Assembly (NCBI GenBank): GCA_008711295.1
Contig: VUYV01000513.1
Span: forward strand, 270,280-334,279
Length of the DNA: 64,000 nucleotides
Origin: Anarhynchus alexandrinus
Taxonomy: Eukaryota > Chordata > Aves > Charadriiformes > Charadriidae
Direction of reading: 5' to 3'
The notes beneath the pieces are model-generated. The model had not been told where the DNA came from. It did not search any database and was given only the letters and a program-made list of their open reading frames with translations. Positions within the stretch are counted from its first letter, which is position 1. Each line of letters starts with the position of its first letter. Position numbers and translations under genes: made by a program. Shown here piece by piece: positions 48,205 to 60,033 of the stretch.

Positions 48205-48906
48205 TGCTATGGTTTGAAGAAACCCACTACCATTTATTGCTGTTTAGAAAATTATTCTGTCACCCGATTACCCCTCCCCACCCGGGAAGGGGAATAGGGG
48301 AAAAAAACCCCAAGAAAATCCAAGGGCTGAAATATAAACAGATTTAATAGAATAAGACTAGATAATTAATATTAATAACACTAAAGAACCAATATTGATC
48401 CCAATACCAATATAAAATACACAAGGATTACACTCAGCCAATTCTCTCAGTAGAAGCTGTGCACTCTCAGCAGTGACAGCAAATGTGGGACGCTGCGAGT
48501 GCTGCGGCTTCAGGAGGAAGGGAAGGGCTCAGGGGTTCAGCACTGGGGCAAGAATTTCTCAGGATCGCAGCCATCATAGAAGAGAGAAACTCCTCAGCAA
48601 ACTTTCTAATGTATATTGCATGTGACGTTCATGGTATGAAATAATCCTGTTGGCCAGCTCGGGTCAAATGCCCGGGTCTCACTTCTCCTCATCCCTGCAC
48701 CTGGNTCTCCTTGTCCCTGCACCTGGCTACCTAAAAACCTCTGAGACCTTGAAACCCAGATACCATATCTGGCTATAAAGTAAATATTTTCACAAATTCA
48801 GACACTAGAGTCTTCTAAAAATGCAATTTTCCCTAGCATGAGAAGAGACCTTAATGAAAAGTAAACTGAAAGAGGAAATCAATCCTGTGTTGCTCAAACC
48901 AGGACA
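48205..48906 (-). mobile_element. Solo LTR, family A copy 2
   Basis: A 702-bp solo LTR on the minus strand, starting TGTCCTGGTTTGAG and ending CAAACCATAGCA in its own orientation. It has canonical TG/CA ends and an imperfect terminal inverted repeat. The target-site duplication GAAGG is at 48200-48204 and 48907-48911. It is homologous along its length to 13317-13943, which is 75 bp shorter. Part of the difference is a CCTGCACCTGG-containing repeat of about 21 bp around the N at 48705. No internal viral genes remain. Confidence 0.92.
48705..48705. other. Assembly N inside LTR tandem repeat
   Basis: A single N sits between two copies of a roughly 21-bp unit (TCCCTGCACCTGG in both), where further units may have been collapsed. 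Confidence 0.65.
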
Positions 48907-48940
48907 GAAGGGACCCTAAACATCATCTAGTTCCAATTTG

Positions 48941-51900
48941 TGTGACCACTGTGTTTTCTGTCCATGTTGGTGTTTGTGGCCAACCACGTCTGCTTATGTG
49001 TCTTACATGTGTGTGCTCTGTGTACATGTGCCTGCTGGGAACTCACGCTCAACCTCGCGACTGCGTGGTCCTGGTGGCATGGGGCTGCAGCATCCCCGTC
49101 TCCGTTGGGCTGTTGGATCAGCAGCTGTGTCTCTCGGTAGAGTGGTGCTGTTCTGCTGTAACAGGTAGACCCAGGCAGGTTCCCATGCAGATGTGAAGCT
49201 GATGACAGGTTCTTTCATATACCTGCAAGGTCTCTGGGCACTGCAGCCTTAAAAGCTTACAGTCCCTTCCCATTAGCCCTTCCACCAGAAACACAGTAAA
49301 TCATAAAACGACATAGGCAAAATTGTTCTTCCTGAGGTTTCCCGGTCCTGGACCAGCTCACATGGCTGTTTTTCTCCAGAATATGAGAGCAAGCTGAGTG
49401 TTTGGCCAAATAGTTCTGGTATTTGTAAACTCAAGAACTGACCCTGTAGCTTGCAACTGCACAAGCCCCTCTAAATCTTCACTATAGGGTCTTTATTGGT
49501 CCACCTGAAATTCTCAGAAAACTTCTGATATACTTTTTTCTTTAAAGTGTCAAAACAGCTTACTTTTGGAAATAAATCAACTTCTTAAAATATAGAAAAA
49601 AAAATGCATTTATTTCCTTTAATTAGTTCAATTATATTGGAGAGCTGTGAGGTATTTTTGTAGCACATTTTAAAATCCTTATTTTCATTCTTAGTGAAAA
49701 GAATTTCACTCACAAGTCATGAAGCAGTATAAACACGACACAGAACGGGAAGGAAGGAACGGCCTATAGAGAATTATTGATTAGCCTGTTCTGAAAAGAG
49801 TCAGGGGCTCAGCTAGAGCAAAGGCATGCAACAGCCCACGCTAACAAGCACGCTCCCAGACGATATGCAGGCACAATTCAAGGACAGCACGAATGAGGGA
49901 CTATTCCCCAAAAGCATTAGAATCAGGACCAGCCTGCTCTAAGAACGAGTTTAGCCATATGGACATAAACCATGACACGCTACCTATCCCACTGGCAAAG
50001 AACAGGCCTTGGCTCCTTATATTTTGAGTTTGTAGGTAGCCAGAGATAGTTCCCAACAGATGGGGAGCAAAAGTCAGTGTATGGCTGCAAAGAAAAGCAA
50101 ACTCACCACACTAGGAACTCACAAATTAAAAAGATCAAACTAAGGATATGATTGCCCATTCCTAGTTAATCAGACGATGATACTAATAATAAAATGTATA
50201 CATACTGCATCTATCTGTGTGTGTGTGTGCATAAGTAGCCTCCCTCAACCTCCCGCCCACCCCAGTCCTTCAAATGAATGTTTTTCCTGAATTTCATCAT
50301 CTCTGCTGTGGGTAGTTGACAAAACCTCCTCAGGCCAAAACACCCTGCTTGGTCTCTCAAACAACAGCAGAGTCGCAGTATTTGAGCACTAGCAATAGTT
50401 CTTTCAGCTCTGCATTGGCAATAAGCTTTGAAGACAAGCCTAGGATCTTTAAAAATACAAGAGAAAATAAGATGCCCATTGCCAATATTCTACAAGATTA
50501 ATACATTTCCTGTGCATTTAGGATTAATGCGTGGTACAGAAAACTACCAGTTCCCTCACTACCTATAAAAACATGCACAGATTAACAGACACAAAGTTCC
50601 ACTTTCCTTAGAATTTGCGCATTATGAATCCTACCTTTCTCATCTGTGAGGTGTTTAACAGTCTGAATTGTTGTTGTATTACTAGATCAATCAATTATAA
50701 ACATTTATGTAATGTCAAAGATTCACATGAGTCCACAAAACTCTGCCTCACAAATAGCCTTAAGAGCATCTCTACTGCAACTCTTAGATATAGACACAAA
50801 TCAAAATGGAGTCTGTGTCTTAAAGGGTTTAGTCTTGAATTCTCTTCTAATCAAGCAAAATTTCAGCTGAGGGTGCCCAGTCCTTCAAAACATCTCATCT
50901 CTGCTACTCTGCAGCTTCCACCATCACTATTCCATAAGGCAGCAGCTGAGAATTATCTATCTGATTTTGTCCGATTAAGTGTGACTTCAGAATCACTGAG
51001 AAAGGAATCCATTTTCTGCTCAGCGCTCCGTGAGATTTATCAGCGAATGCATCATGTCCCAAAGCACACTGCTACTGGGCTATAAAATATTCCAATGTCT
51101 TATTAATAAGTTAATTGAATCCATTGTAATTTTCCTAGTATTCATGCAGCTCACTTTGTCATTGATTGACAGAGATGAATTTGAAGATATTTAAGAGTTT
51201 CGCAAGCAGATGAACAGCTATATCTGAATTATCATGAAAGAGGAATAGTTAATAAGGGACTGTAATAATCTTTCATTAGAAAATTTGATGTAGTAACCAC
51301 TGCAAACCTAATCCTGTTCTTGCTGACAGCAAAAGGAATCCTGCCTACAGATTCAATGCCATTTTGAGTTAAAAATGACTGCATTTTTTTTCCCAGAAGT
51401 CAAGAAAATTGCAATGAAATGAGATAAATACCAGAGAAAAGTCCGTCAAAGCCAGCTATAACTAAATCATGTGGTTGCTGAGTGACTCATACGTTAAATT
51501 TCAAGGTAGATTATTTATAATCCAGAATTTTAGTTTTTCAGGGCTCAAGTAGTATCACAAGCACATCAAAGCTTTCAAAACTTGTGTGGGGATCAGTCCT
51601 ACTCACCATGTCCCCACCTAAACATCCAGCATCAGGATGCAGTCACAGCAATGAGTTATACCTTTGCCACTGTCCTTGGGCAGAGAGGACCCATTGCACT
51701 CCCAAAAACATGACAAAATTCCCACCTGAATGTTTTGAAAATTCTCTTTTTGACTCAAAGCAAAACCACCACTCTGTATTTCCTCACCTTATCCTCATCT
51801 GGCCTCATGAATTTCATTTCCAAACTTTGGTCACTTTTTGAGGCAGTTTCATTTACACAAGAGGGATATGGCATCAAGAACGTGCCAGATGGATACAGGG

Positions 51901-52449
51901 CAGCTCACTAACAGAAGATGTTGCATGTATGGTGCAGAACTGCCCTTGAATGTCTTGAAGATCCAGATGTCCTAAAGATCTTCTCAAAATGTACCCTGTG
52001 TTCAGAGGCCAGCAGCGCAGCAAAGTGACAGTTTTAGCTCAAACACAAACACTATACATCAGTGTCATGATCTCCATATAGGAGTTAATGATGGTTTATA
52101 TCTCTTTTTATATTGCATTGGTCTGCCATTGCTAACATAGCACACAGTGGACACTGCTAACCTAAAACAGGACTAAACTTCTCCAGTTGCTCTTTTGAAC
52201 AGTGTTGGAGGGCACTGAAGGCACCAACCTGATCCCACATCATCCCTGCTTCCTGCAACACCTGTAGGGATCCACTACGAGCACAATCCTGAGAGCACTC
52301 AGCTATACATCTCAGCTGTCACCTTTAATGAAAGGACAGTGTACCTCCAGGAAATGATCTTTGGGTTAAAGAGCAGCCAGCTCAGAGTCCAGGCAAGATC
52401 AAAGCAGAAATGCCTCAAAAAAGGAAATGTTCTGAAAATGTGTAGATAC
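48941..52449. other. Gene-free stretch holding conserved-duplication copy 1
   Basis: No gene or mobile element recognised apart from the 50985-51310 segment. A (TG)7 run lies at 50216-50229. The 156-codon frame at 50615-51085 ends within that segment and is judged non-coding. Confidence 0.55.
50985..51310 (+). repeat. Diverged direct duplication, copy 1 (candidate paralogous CNE)
   Basis: It aligns to 55930-56268 over its whole length at roughly 70 percent by eye. Shared landmarks in order are AGATTTATCAG (51033/55983), CCCAAAGCACA, a 25-bp identical core (51096-51120/56046-56070), GACAGAGATGAAT, GCAGATGAACA/ACAGATGAACA, ATTATCAT and GTAACCA-TGCAA. The core contains the perfect palindrome CTTATTAATAAG followed by TTAATTGAAT. 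Confidence 0.8.
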
Positions 52450-53020
52450 TGTTGGGGCAGCAGGTAATGACTAGCCCAATGTCTAGGTCTTGGCCTGAGG
52501 TTAAGCTAATTCAACAGCATGTGGAAAACTACTGGACATGAGGAGAAATTGCCAGACATGACAGAAAGCCATGTGAGATGCTAACAAAATCACAGGCAGT
52601 GCCATGAGGGATGATGACATTTTACTGTTGGGTAAGGGAGTACCACGTGAAAGACAGCCAAACCCCACCAACACTGGAGGGGAGCACTGGGGACCTTCAG
52701 GGACTGGACCTGGCAAGGCCTGGGGAACCACCTCAGCAACAACAGGCTGGGCTGAGATGACCAGAATAACAGTGTTAGAAATACCCTATTGGGGTACAGA
52801 GGTGTCAAAATTGGGACCAGTGGAGAAAAGTAATTGGAGGGTTTAAGCTGCTTATTTGAGAAGAGGCCTGGGTGAAGAAAGGTACCTACAACGGCAGCAA
52901 AAAGGAGAGTCAAGAAACAATAAAAGAGACAATAAGTCATGTAAATCATGGAGGTACCTGTCTGGCAGCTCTGCACCCAGTCACCACCGCCTGAATCAGG
53001 GCAATAACCCTAACACACTG
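52450..53020 (+). mobile_element. Possible LTR or LTR-like element
   Basis: It starts TGTTGGGGCAGCAGG and ends near CAATAACCCTAACA, which are roughly inverse ends. It has an AATAAA at 52919-52924 and a base composition higher in G than its surroundings, as in many LTRs. I could not find a convincing target-site duplication, and no second copy is in the window. The call rests on resemblance alone. Confidence 0.3.
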
Positions 53021-56000
53021 TTCTGACCACACCACACTTGCCAAACCTACTTCTGCCATCAGGAGGATGGGTGGGATCAGGCTGTTTCCACCGCTGTGTT
53101 GGTACATGTTGGTTTTGAGTCTTTGTCTGACACTCACAGCGCAGGGCATCACTTACTCCATTCCTCTGCCTCAGCATTCTTAAAACTCACCTGTGCCTTT
53201 TGCCATCAAGAGGTGACAAAAGAGGAGAGATAATCCTCAGTGGGCAACAGTATAAGCTTAATACCACATCTTACCTCATATGTTGCAGAAAGATTGTTAG
53301 GGATTGAGTGAAATGAGAAGACTGTTGAGAGGGTCTCAAACAGCCAATTTTCCTAGCAGAGGGGCTGGGAAGAAAGAGAGGAGCAGCGGAGCAGGATGGT
53401 GTTAAGCTGCTCAAGGCATCCCTAATAAGACTGCTTTTCCCAGGGCGTAGCGTATGGATTCACAGTTCACGCCTGGAGGAACGTGAGTTCAAAATGTCCT
53501 GCGTGACATTTCAAGCAAAAAGATAAGAAGATTCCTCAATTACACACACGTGCACAGCACCCTGAGGTGGATTGGTTATTGCAGCAATGCCGATCTAACC
53601 AGCTAAGCCAAACTAAGTGTCTGGCTTCCTCTCGTATCTTCCAGCCTGTTTTCCGAACAGCATAAAAAAGCAGCTAATGAAACAACTCTGCTGATTCCCT
53701 GCTTTCCCCAGCCTCCATATTACTCAGTCTCTCTTAATAAAGGCAGTGAGATTAATTCAGCTTCCATCCTAAGCAAGGATCCTAGTCAATGCTGAGTTCT
53801 GCTCTAAAAGTGAATTAAATCTACCTTTGTTTTGGTTTGTATAAGGATAAGGGAGGGTTGATGCATTTGTAGTGTAATGATCTTCTGTATATAAGTCTGG
53901 CTCTCCAGCAAAGTCCTCAAACTTCATCGGCAGTGAAGCAAAGTTTTATAAATTAAACCTGATGCCTAAAGGACAGGAAGTACTGATTTAACTCAGGAGT
54001 TACTTATTCTTGTAAGTGTCTACAGAGACTGGCAATCATTACATTAGAGAATAGAAAAAAAACCCCAACCCTACTCTATTCATGTCATCAGGATGTCCAT
54101 TTTCCACTTACAATATATTACACTGTAGTTCATTATTTTCAAATTATAGAAAGAAAGCTGCCAGTCCCCTGCTGTGTAGCTAATGAACTTACTAAAAAAA
54201 GCTACGGTTCTGATCAGATATCATAAATAAGCTAAACAGCTAACTTGTTATTGAGTATGATCTGTTTGCCTTTTGGGGGCAGTTCATCTGAAGTTATGTT
54301 GCAAGCTTAAACTATTAGAAATATTTGAAGATCCAGAACTGCAAGTTTTATAAAACTGAGGAGCTGCTTCTCCATTTTCATAGGTAATTTTAAGTAATTT
54401 CCACAGAAATTAAGGCTTGTAACTAAAGAATAGGTGCTTGGAAACTCTGGACACACAGACACAAATTCCCTGTTTCGGTAAGAAGCACCAGTTGGGTGTT
54501 GTACTTTTCAAATGCTTAGAAATGCTGTTCTGTACTAATTTAATTCTTTTTCAAGAAAAACAAATTTCAAAAAAGAGGGAACCATTTGAGAATAACTAAA
54601 TAGTACCTGATCCACCCAGGCAGATTTTCTATTATTTTCACTACATTTTCCCTTCAATTTGCTTCTTACATTCTCCCCTGGGACTTTGCTCCTCTAACTT
54701 GAAAGGCCAGTGGTCAAAATGAAGTTATGTTTGTGGAAACTGTAAAGGATTTATGTCCTTGTACAACAATACCCTGGGCAGGTTCCTTGTGTGACACAAA
54801 GCAGTGCTGATTTAACTCCTGAGAACTGCTCCTTTCATGAGTAAATCTGATGATCAAATTCGCATTCAGCCCTTCCCTCAGAAGAGTGAGTTAGAAAAAA
54901 AATTAAATTTTTTAAAGAGAAACAACTTCTTTCTGACGTAAAATTTAGTGTCCCATAAGGAATTCAAATTTAATTAGAATTATGATAGCATTCTGTCTGT
55001 GGAAATACATTTCAGTGCATATTTTAAGGTGCATAACAGGGTATACCTGAAGGAAAAGCTTTTTCTATTTAATTTAATTTGGGTGTGCATACCTTTTCCT
55101 GCTGGTTTAGAGGAAGGATATAGGGCTTTTTGTATTCTTTTCAGAGGTGATGTTTCTTTCCTTTAGAGTTTGAACTCATGATCCAGACTCCCAGCCTCTG
55201 AACTCTATATTTCTTCACATTTAAAGCAGTCCACAACATTTCTCTTAAGAAGATAAACATAACTGGCAGATGCTATGTTGACAAATGGCTCTAAGGACTG
55301 ACATGCAAACTGCTTTCAGGAGCTACATCTGCAGCAACAAATGAAACAAGGCCAGGGAAAACTTCAAGGCCTGTCTCATGGCAGCCCATTTCCTCATTAC
55401 TGGCACGGTCCTGAAAGAGTTTTGTCCACCTCACAGTCCTCCAGCCAATGCTCAGGCATGGCTTGGGACATCACCAAGGCAAGAAACTCCTTCCAGTAGG
55501 CTCCATGGATGAGTCCAACTTGCCTTTGGGTAGAGGCAGGAGTTCAGCTGTCTGGGTACAAGCTGTGTCTTGCCACTTGCTTTCCATACTAGAGAATGGG
55601 ACTGATCCAGTTTATTTGACTGGCTTAGACATGTCCAGTTCGGGCCAGTGACACCAGAGGCTGTAGCTGAGACAGAGCTCAGCCAATTTGAATTTTAAAT
55701 CTATTATGGGTGACTCAGTGCTCTCATAAAACACTGGAGAGGGGTAGGCGTCTCCAAAGGACAATTCAAACAACTTATATTAAATGCTTGAGGGTAGAAA
55801 ACATAAGTACTGTGTCATCTCATTTATGTGAAGGGATGTGAGCTCTGATTGCACTGGAAATCTTGACAACGCAACAACTACGGCAACAGCCATTTGTAGT
55901 GAATTGAGAGGCATTTCTCTATCCATGGTCACAAAGTCACTGACAAGGAGATGCGTTCGGCTCACTGCCTACATACCCCAGAAGATTTATCAGAGTGTGG

Positions 56001-59000
56001 ATCATATCCCAAAGCACAGCACTAACAGGCTCTAAAACATCCTGATGTCTTATTAATAAGTTAATTGAATTCCACTGTAGCTCTCTCAGTATTAATGCAT
56101 CTATGCTTGTCATTGACTGATAGACAGAGATGAATATGGAGATATTTTAATAGCTTCTTACACGAACAGATGAACATCTATATCTACATTATCATAAAAG
56201 GAGAAAAATTATTTGGGGAGTGCAACTCAAATTAAGAGGAAGTTGATATGGTAACCATTGCAATCAAAGTTTGTTTTTCTTGACGTCAGGGGAAAAAATG
56301 TGGGTTGACTTCAAGAGGACTGGAATCATAAGCTACGATTTATGGCAGCAATTAGCCTTAAAATAATCTTACGAGGAGACTGTATCACTGCCTTTGGCAG
56401 CTGAACATCTCAAAAAAGGGGAAGGAAGACTGACTGGTAAAGAAATGTACTACTCCAGTGACAGTAGGCTTTCTCCATCCTGCTATTTCTGTGGTTTTGG
56501 GTTTGTAGCTGCTCATGGTAATTTTAAGCATCTAGTTGGATGTCCTCCACTACACAAGCTGCCTGATATTCCTCTGGGATTTCGGCTTTGAGTCCATAAA
56601 ATTGTGACTGAGCCAAACTCAGGCTTTTATAGCTCCAGCAATGCAATGCAAAATGCCAGAGCAAAACCAAGATGGCATGGCAGACAATCATAAAATTCTT
56701 TCTTATGCTGATGAGTGATAGAGTAAGGGGCCCAGAGCAAAGGACTACAGCCAAAGCATGGGCGCTGACTAGTTCCCCCAGCCAAATAATAACAAATTAT
56801 AATCCTTCCCTGCAAGAATTGCACCAAGAGAGCAAAAGAGCTTTCCCCAGGCAATTCCTCAGGTAACTGCAGAGAATAAATCAAGTTATCAATAACTTTA
56901 TTGTCAAAGTGATTAAGGACACTTGAGAAACCCTGTACCTGTCCAAAGCATGTCTTCACAAACTAGATCAACCTCCTGAGCCAGAAGCAACTTAGCCATG
57001 AGAAAACAAGGCACAGAAGGATTCACTTATCAGCAGATAATTTCCTACGGAGGTTTGTTAAAACTACACATAACCTCAAGATGACCCCTAGCTCCCTCCT
57101 GACATCTTCATGTGATGGATGCAGGAATATCACATGGGAAGTAATGTCTGACTTTGTAAAACATTTTCATAGAGACCTTGGAGGTAACAGCTCCCTGGAA
57201 CTGAGCACTTCCCTCACTTTCCCCCCCTTCATTCTCCATGAACACTGAACTGATGAACAAATTGTGAGCCCTCCAGTGGCCAAAAGAATGTATTTCCAAC
57301 TGTGTTTATGATTCTGGTCCACCCTTCAAATGATGCAACCACTCAGACAGATTTTCCCCTGTGCACTATAGCCACGACTATGATCTGGGATCAGAGCTGG
57401 CAGCCTGATATCCAGTGAATGCTGGTGAAATATTGGAAGGACCTGGCTATCGACAAAGCACATGGAGAGATCAACGCTACTGAAGTGTGCAGCACAAATT
57501 TCCATTGTATCCGCAGAGTTTAAAAGGAGCAGCCTGTGGGACTGTGTTGCAGGATAAGAAAAAGAGACCCTCATAATAACACCAGAAGGACAACAGAGAA
57601 GTTCCTGGATGAAAGGCTCTATCTCAGCAAAGGTCTTCCATGTTTTTCCACCAAAGGCATTGATTATCCAGCATCTGAAACGCGCTCAGTAGCTCACAGG
57701 ATATGGAAGAGGCTTTGACTTTATCCAGAAGCATTACCATTGAAATTGGACATTCACAGAGAAGGACTAGAGGAGAATAGGGGTAATAAAATCACAAGCA
57801 ACCCCATATAGTCATTCTGTGGGCTTTACAAGCCTGTTTCTCTGTGTCTTTCTCACTTCACAAAACCCCTCCCCCAGGCTCACTCCTGACACCCGTTCTC
57901 TGAGAAGGAGGGAGCATGAGAAAAAGGTTTTCTTGTACCTTTTTTTCCTCCTGCCCCTCAAAGCTCCAGCTTTCTGTTCCCTGTGAAAATGTACCATCAT
58001 TCCAGTGCCAGGAGATACCAGGGACTGAGCGATAAAGACGAGGTTTCACAAGTTGGAGGCCATACTTCGTTGCTGAAGGGGTGGCATTTCGGTCAGTGTG
58101 TGGCTGTGTAATTTAGCAAGAAGGGAGCTTTGCAATGAATGCACCTACTAATCACAACGTGTGGAGGGGGTCACAGCCTCTGGTGAGGAAGCTGCAGGGT
58201 TTATTTACAGTTGCACCTCTGCCATGCCCTCAAAAGAATTTAGATATAGGTGCATTAGAATAAAAACATATGCTAATTATTATTATTAACACTATTTCTC
58301 AGGGTTAATGGCTGTAAGGTAAAGACAAGACTGCGGAGGCTACAGGTTAAATGACTGTCTTTTGATTTAGAGGTATTAACTCCCAATCCTTTTAAGGTTG
58401 TACTTTCATTACATTTTTCACAGTCTTAGCTCATTTTTTTCATCAGTGCAATTATGGAGTAATTCACACTACTTTTCTAAAGCAAAAACCAATTATATCT
58501 GATTCGAAAATTCTGTGGGTTTTTTTTTTTGCAACTGAAAACTCAAAAAAAAATAGGTAATATACCTAAAGACAGAATACCTATTTTTTTAAACCTCATT
58601 ACAAATGGAGCTAGCCATTTAATATGTCACCTTACACTTAGGCATAATTAAAGCTGACAGTATCTGTAGCACTATATCAGAGTATCTGTGGAGTTACAAA
58701 CTGGGTTACACAGGTGAGAACAGTGACAGTTATGCCTACTTTTTTTTGTATTGAAGAGCTTGCATGTTTGAATGTTTCCATGGTCAAGGAGAGAAACTGG
58801 AAGTCAGTGTTTGGGGTTCCCATGTCTCTGACAGTGATTTACCATGTCAGGTAAGACCAGGGCCAGACCCTGACCCAGCCATTTTTTTACCCTGTTTTTC
58901 CGTGAAAAGGGCCAAGGATGGCAGCTCCAAGCATTCTCTAATGAGCTCCAAAGATGAGGTCCACCAAGCTCAGCAAGGCACTTGCATTCGTCTGAACAAG

Positions 59001-59178
59001 TAAAAGAAAGATGTAAACATTCAGAAAGGCAGTTCTTCCATTGTCTCTTCTTTCTATAGCTATGCTAGAGATAGGACCTTATGTCTTTTGTGGTAACAAG
59101 CATTTGTTTCCACTTAAGTCATAGACCCCTTCCAGCACTTGCATAGTCCCATTCATGTGAGCATGAACCCACCAAGCA
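53021..59178. other. Gene-free stretch holding conserved-duplication copy 2
   Basis: No gene or mobile element recognised apart from the 55930-56268 segment. Base composition is AT-rich and ORFs are short. Confidence 0.55.
55930..56268 (+). repeat. Diverged direct duplication, copy 2 (candidate paralogous CNE)
   Basis: Counterpart of 50985-51310, same strand, offset 4950 at the core and 4958 at the right end. The 25-bp core at 56046-56070 is unchanged, although flanks differ at about a quarter to a third of positions. The palindrome CTTATTAATAAG lies at 56049-56060. Confidence 0.8.
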
Positions 59179-59310
59179 TGTCTACACTGCAGACTAAGCC
59201 CAGGGCTATCAAACCCCAACACCTGAGTGACTAGATTCAGGGGCCTAGACCTCTCCACCAGACTTGCCAACACAAGGTAATGCTAGCCAAGCCTGTGCTG
59301 GTGTAGATAC
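59179..59310. mobile_element. Possible relic of a small inverted-repeat DNA transposon
   Basis: TGTCTACAC at the left end and GTGTAGATA at the right end are near-inverse 9-bp termini about 130 bp apart. Termini of this wording are known to me from short non-autonomous DNA elements in reptile-lineage genomes, but I cannot name the family. No transposase is present. Confidence 0.25.
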
Positions 59311-59520
59311 GCCTTGAGTCACAAACCAGGACTTGTCATGCCAGACTCTGCGTGCAAACCAGATTGAAGCACAGACTCTGTCTCAGGGAACTTATAGTCA
59401 AATTATAAGACAGAGGAACAAGTGGACCCAGATGTTCCCCACTGCTGTGAAGCATGCAAAGAAATGAAACTCAGCAAAAGGTTCAGTAAAAAAGTGTCAT
59501 ACAACATTCCATTCTTAGGA

Positions 59521-60033
59521 TCACACAATCATAGAATACCAGTTTGGAAGGGACCTCAAGGATCATCTGGTCCAACCTTTCTCAGCAAAAGCACAGTCTA
59601 GACAAGATGGCCCAGCACCCTGTCCAGCTGAATCTTCAGTGTCCAATGTTGGGGAATCCACCACTTTGCTGGGGAGATTATTCCAATGGCTGATTGTTCT
59701 CATTGTGAAAAATTTTCCTCTTGTGTCCAATTAGAATGTCCCCAGGACTAACTAGTACCCATTACCCCTCATCTTTTCTGTGTGACTCCTTGTAAAAGGG
59801 AGTCTCCATCTTCTTTGTAGCCACCCTATAAATACTGAACATGGTGATAAGCCTTCTTTTCTGAAGGCTGAACAAACCCCGTTCTCCCAGCCTTTCCTCA
59901 TACGGCAGGCTTCCCAGTCCTTCGATCGTCTTTGTGGCTCTTCTCTGGACCCTCTCCAGCCTGTCTACAGCTTTTTTGTATAGCAGGGAGCAAAACTGAA
60001 CACAATATTCCAGGTGGGGCCTGAGTAGAGTGG
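59521..60033 (-). mobile_element. CR1 LINE fragment C11 (old 3' end)
   Basis: Minus-strand 5'-truncated CR1 with the 3' end at about 59521 (CACACAATCATAGAATACC, then the TTGGAAGGGACCTCAAGG block) and decayed coding sequence of the ORF2 C-terminus above it. Small indels break all frames. It resembles none of the other 3' UTRs closely and is probably the oldest subfamily in the window (inference). Confidence 0.93.

Larger units (their letters stand above)
48174..48940 (-). mobile_element. CR1 LINE fragment C10 (3' end only), split by an LTR
   Basis: Only the last about 65 bp of a CR1 remain. The tail and 3' UTR start are at 48174-48204 (ATAGAATCATAGAATGG). The rest of the block, GAAGGGACCCTAAACATCAT, resumes at 48907 after a 702-bp LTR. 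The two halves rejoin perfectly when the LTR and one copy of GAAGG are removed, so the CR1 was there first. Confidence 0.9.

Noticed and set aside
13317..48906. Family-A LTRs as the two ends of a 35-kb provirus
   Set aside because: They are in opposite orientation and each has its own distinct 5-bp target duplication (TCAGC and GAAGG).
50615..51085. 156-codon frame whose end resembles the end of the frame at 55838-56035, with stop codons at aligned positions
   Set aside because: Within the aligned part most substitutions change the amino acid and only the last codon is clearly synonymous. That is the opposite of protein constraint; the likeness follows from DNA homology of the duplicated segment.
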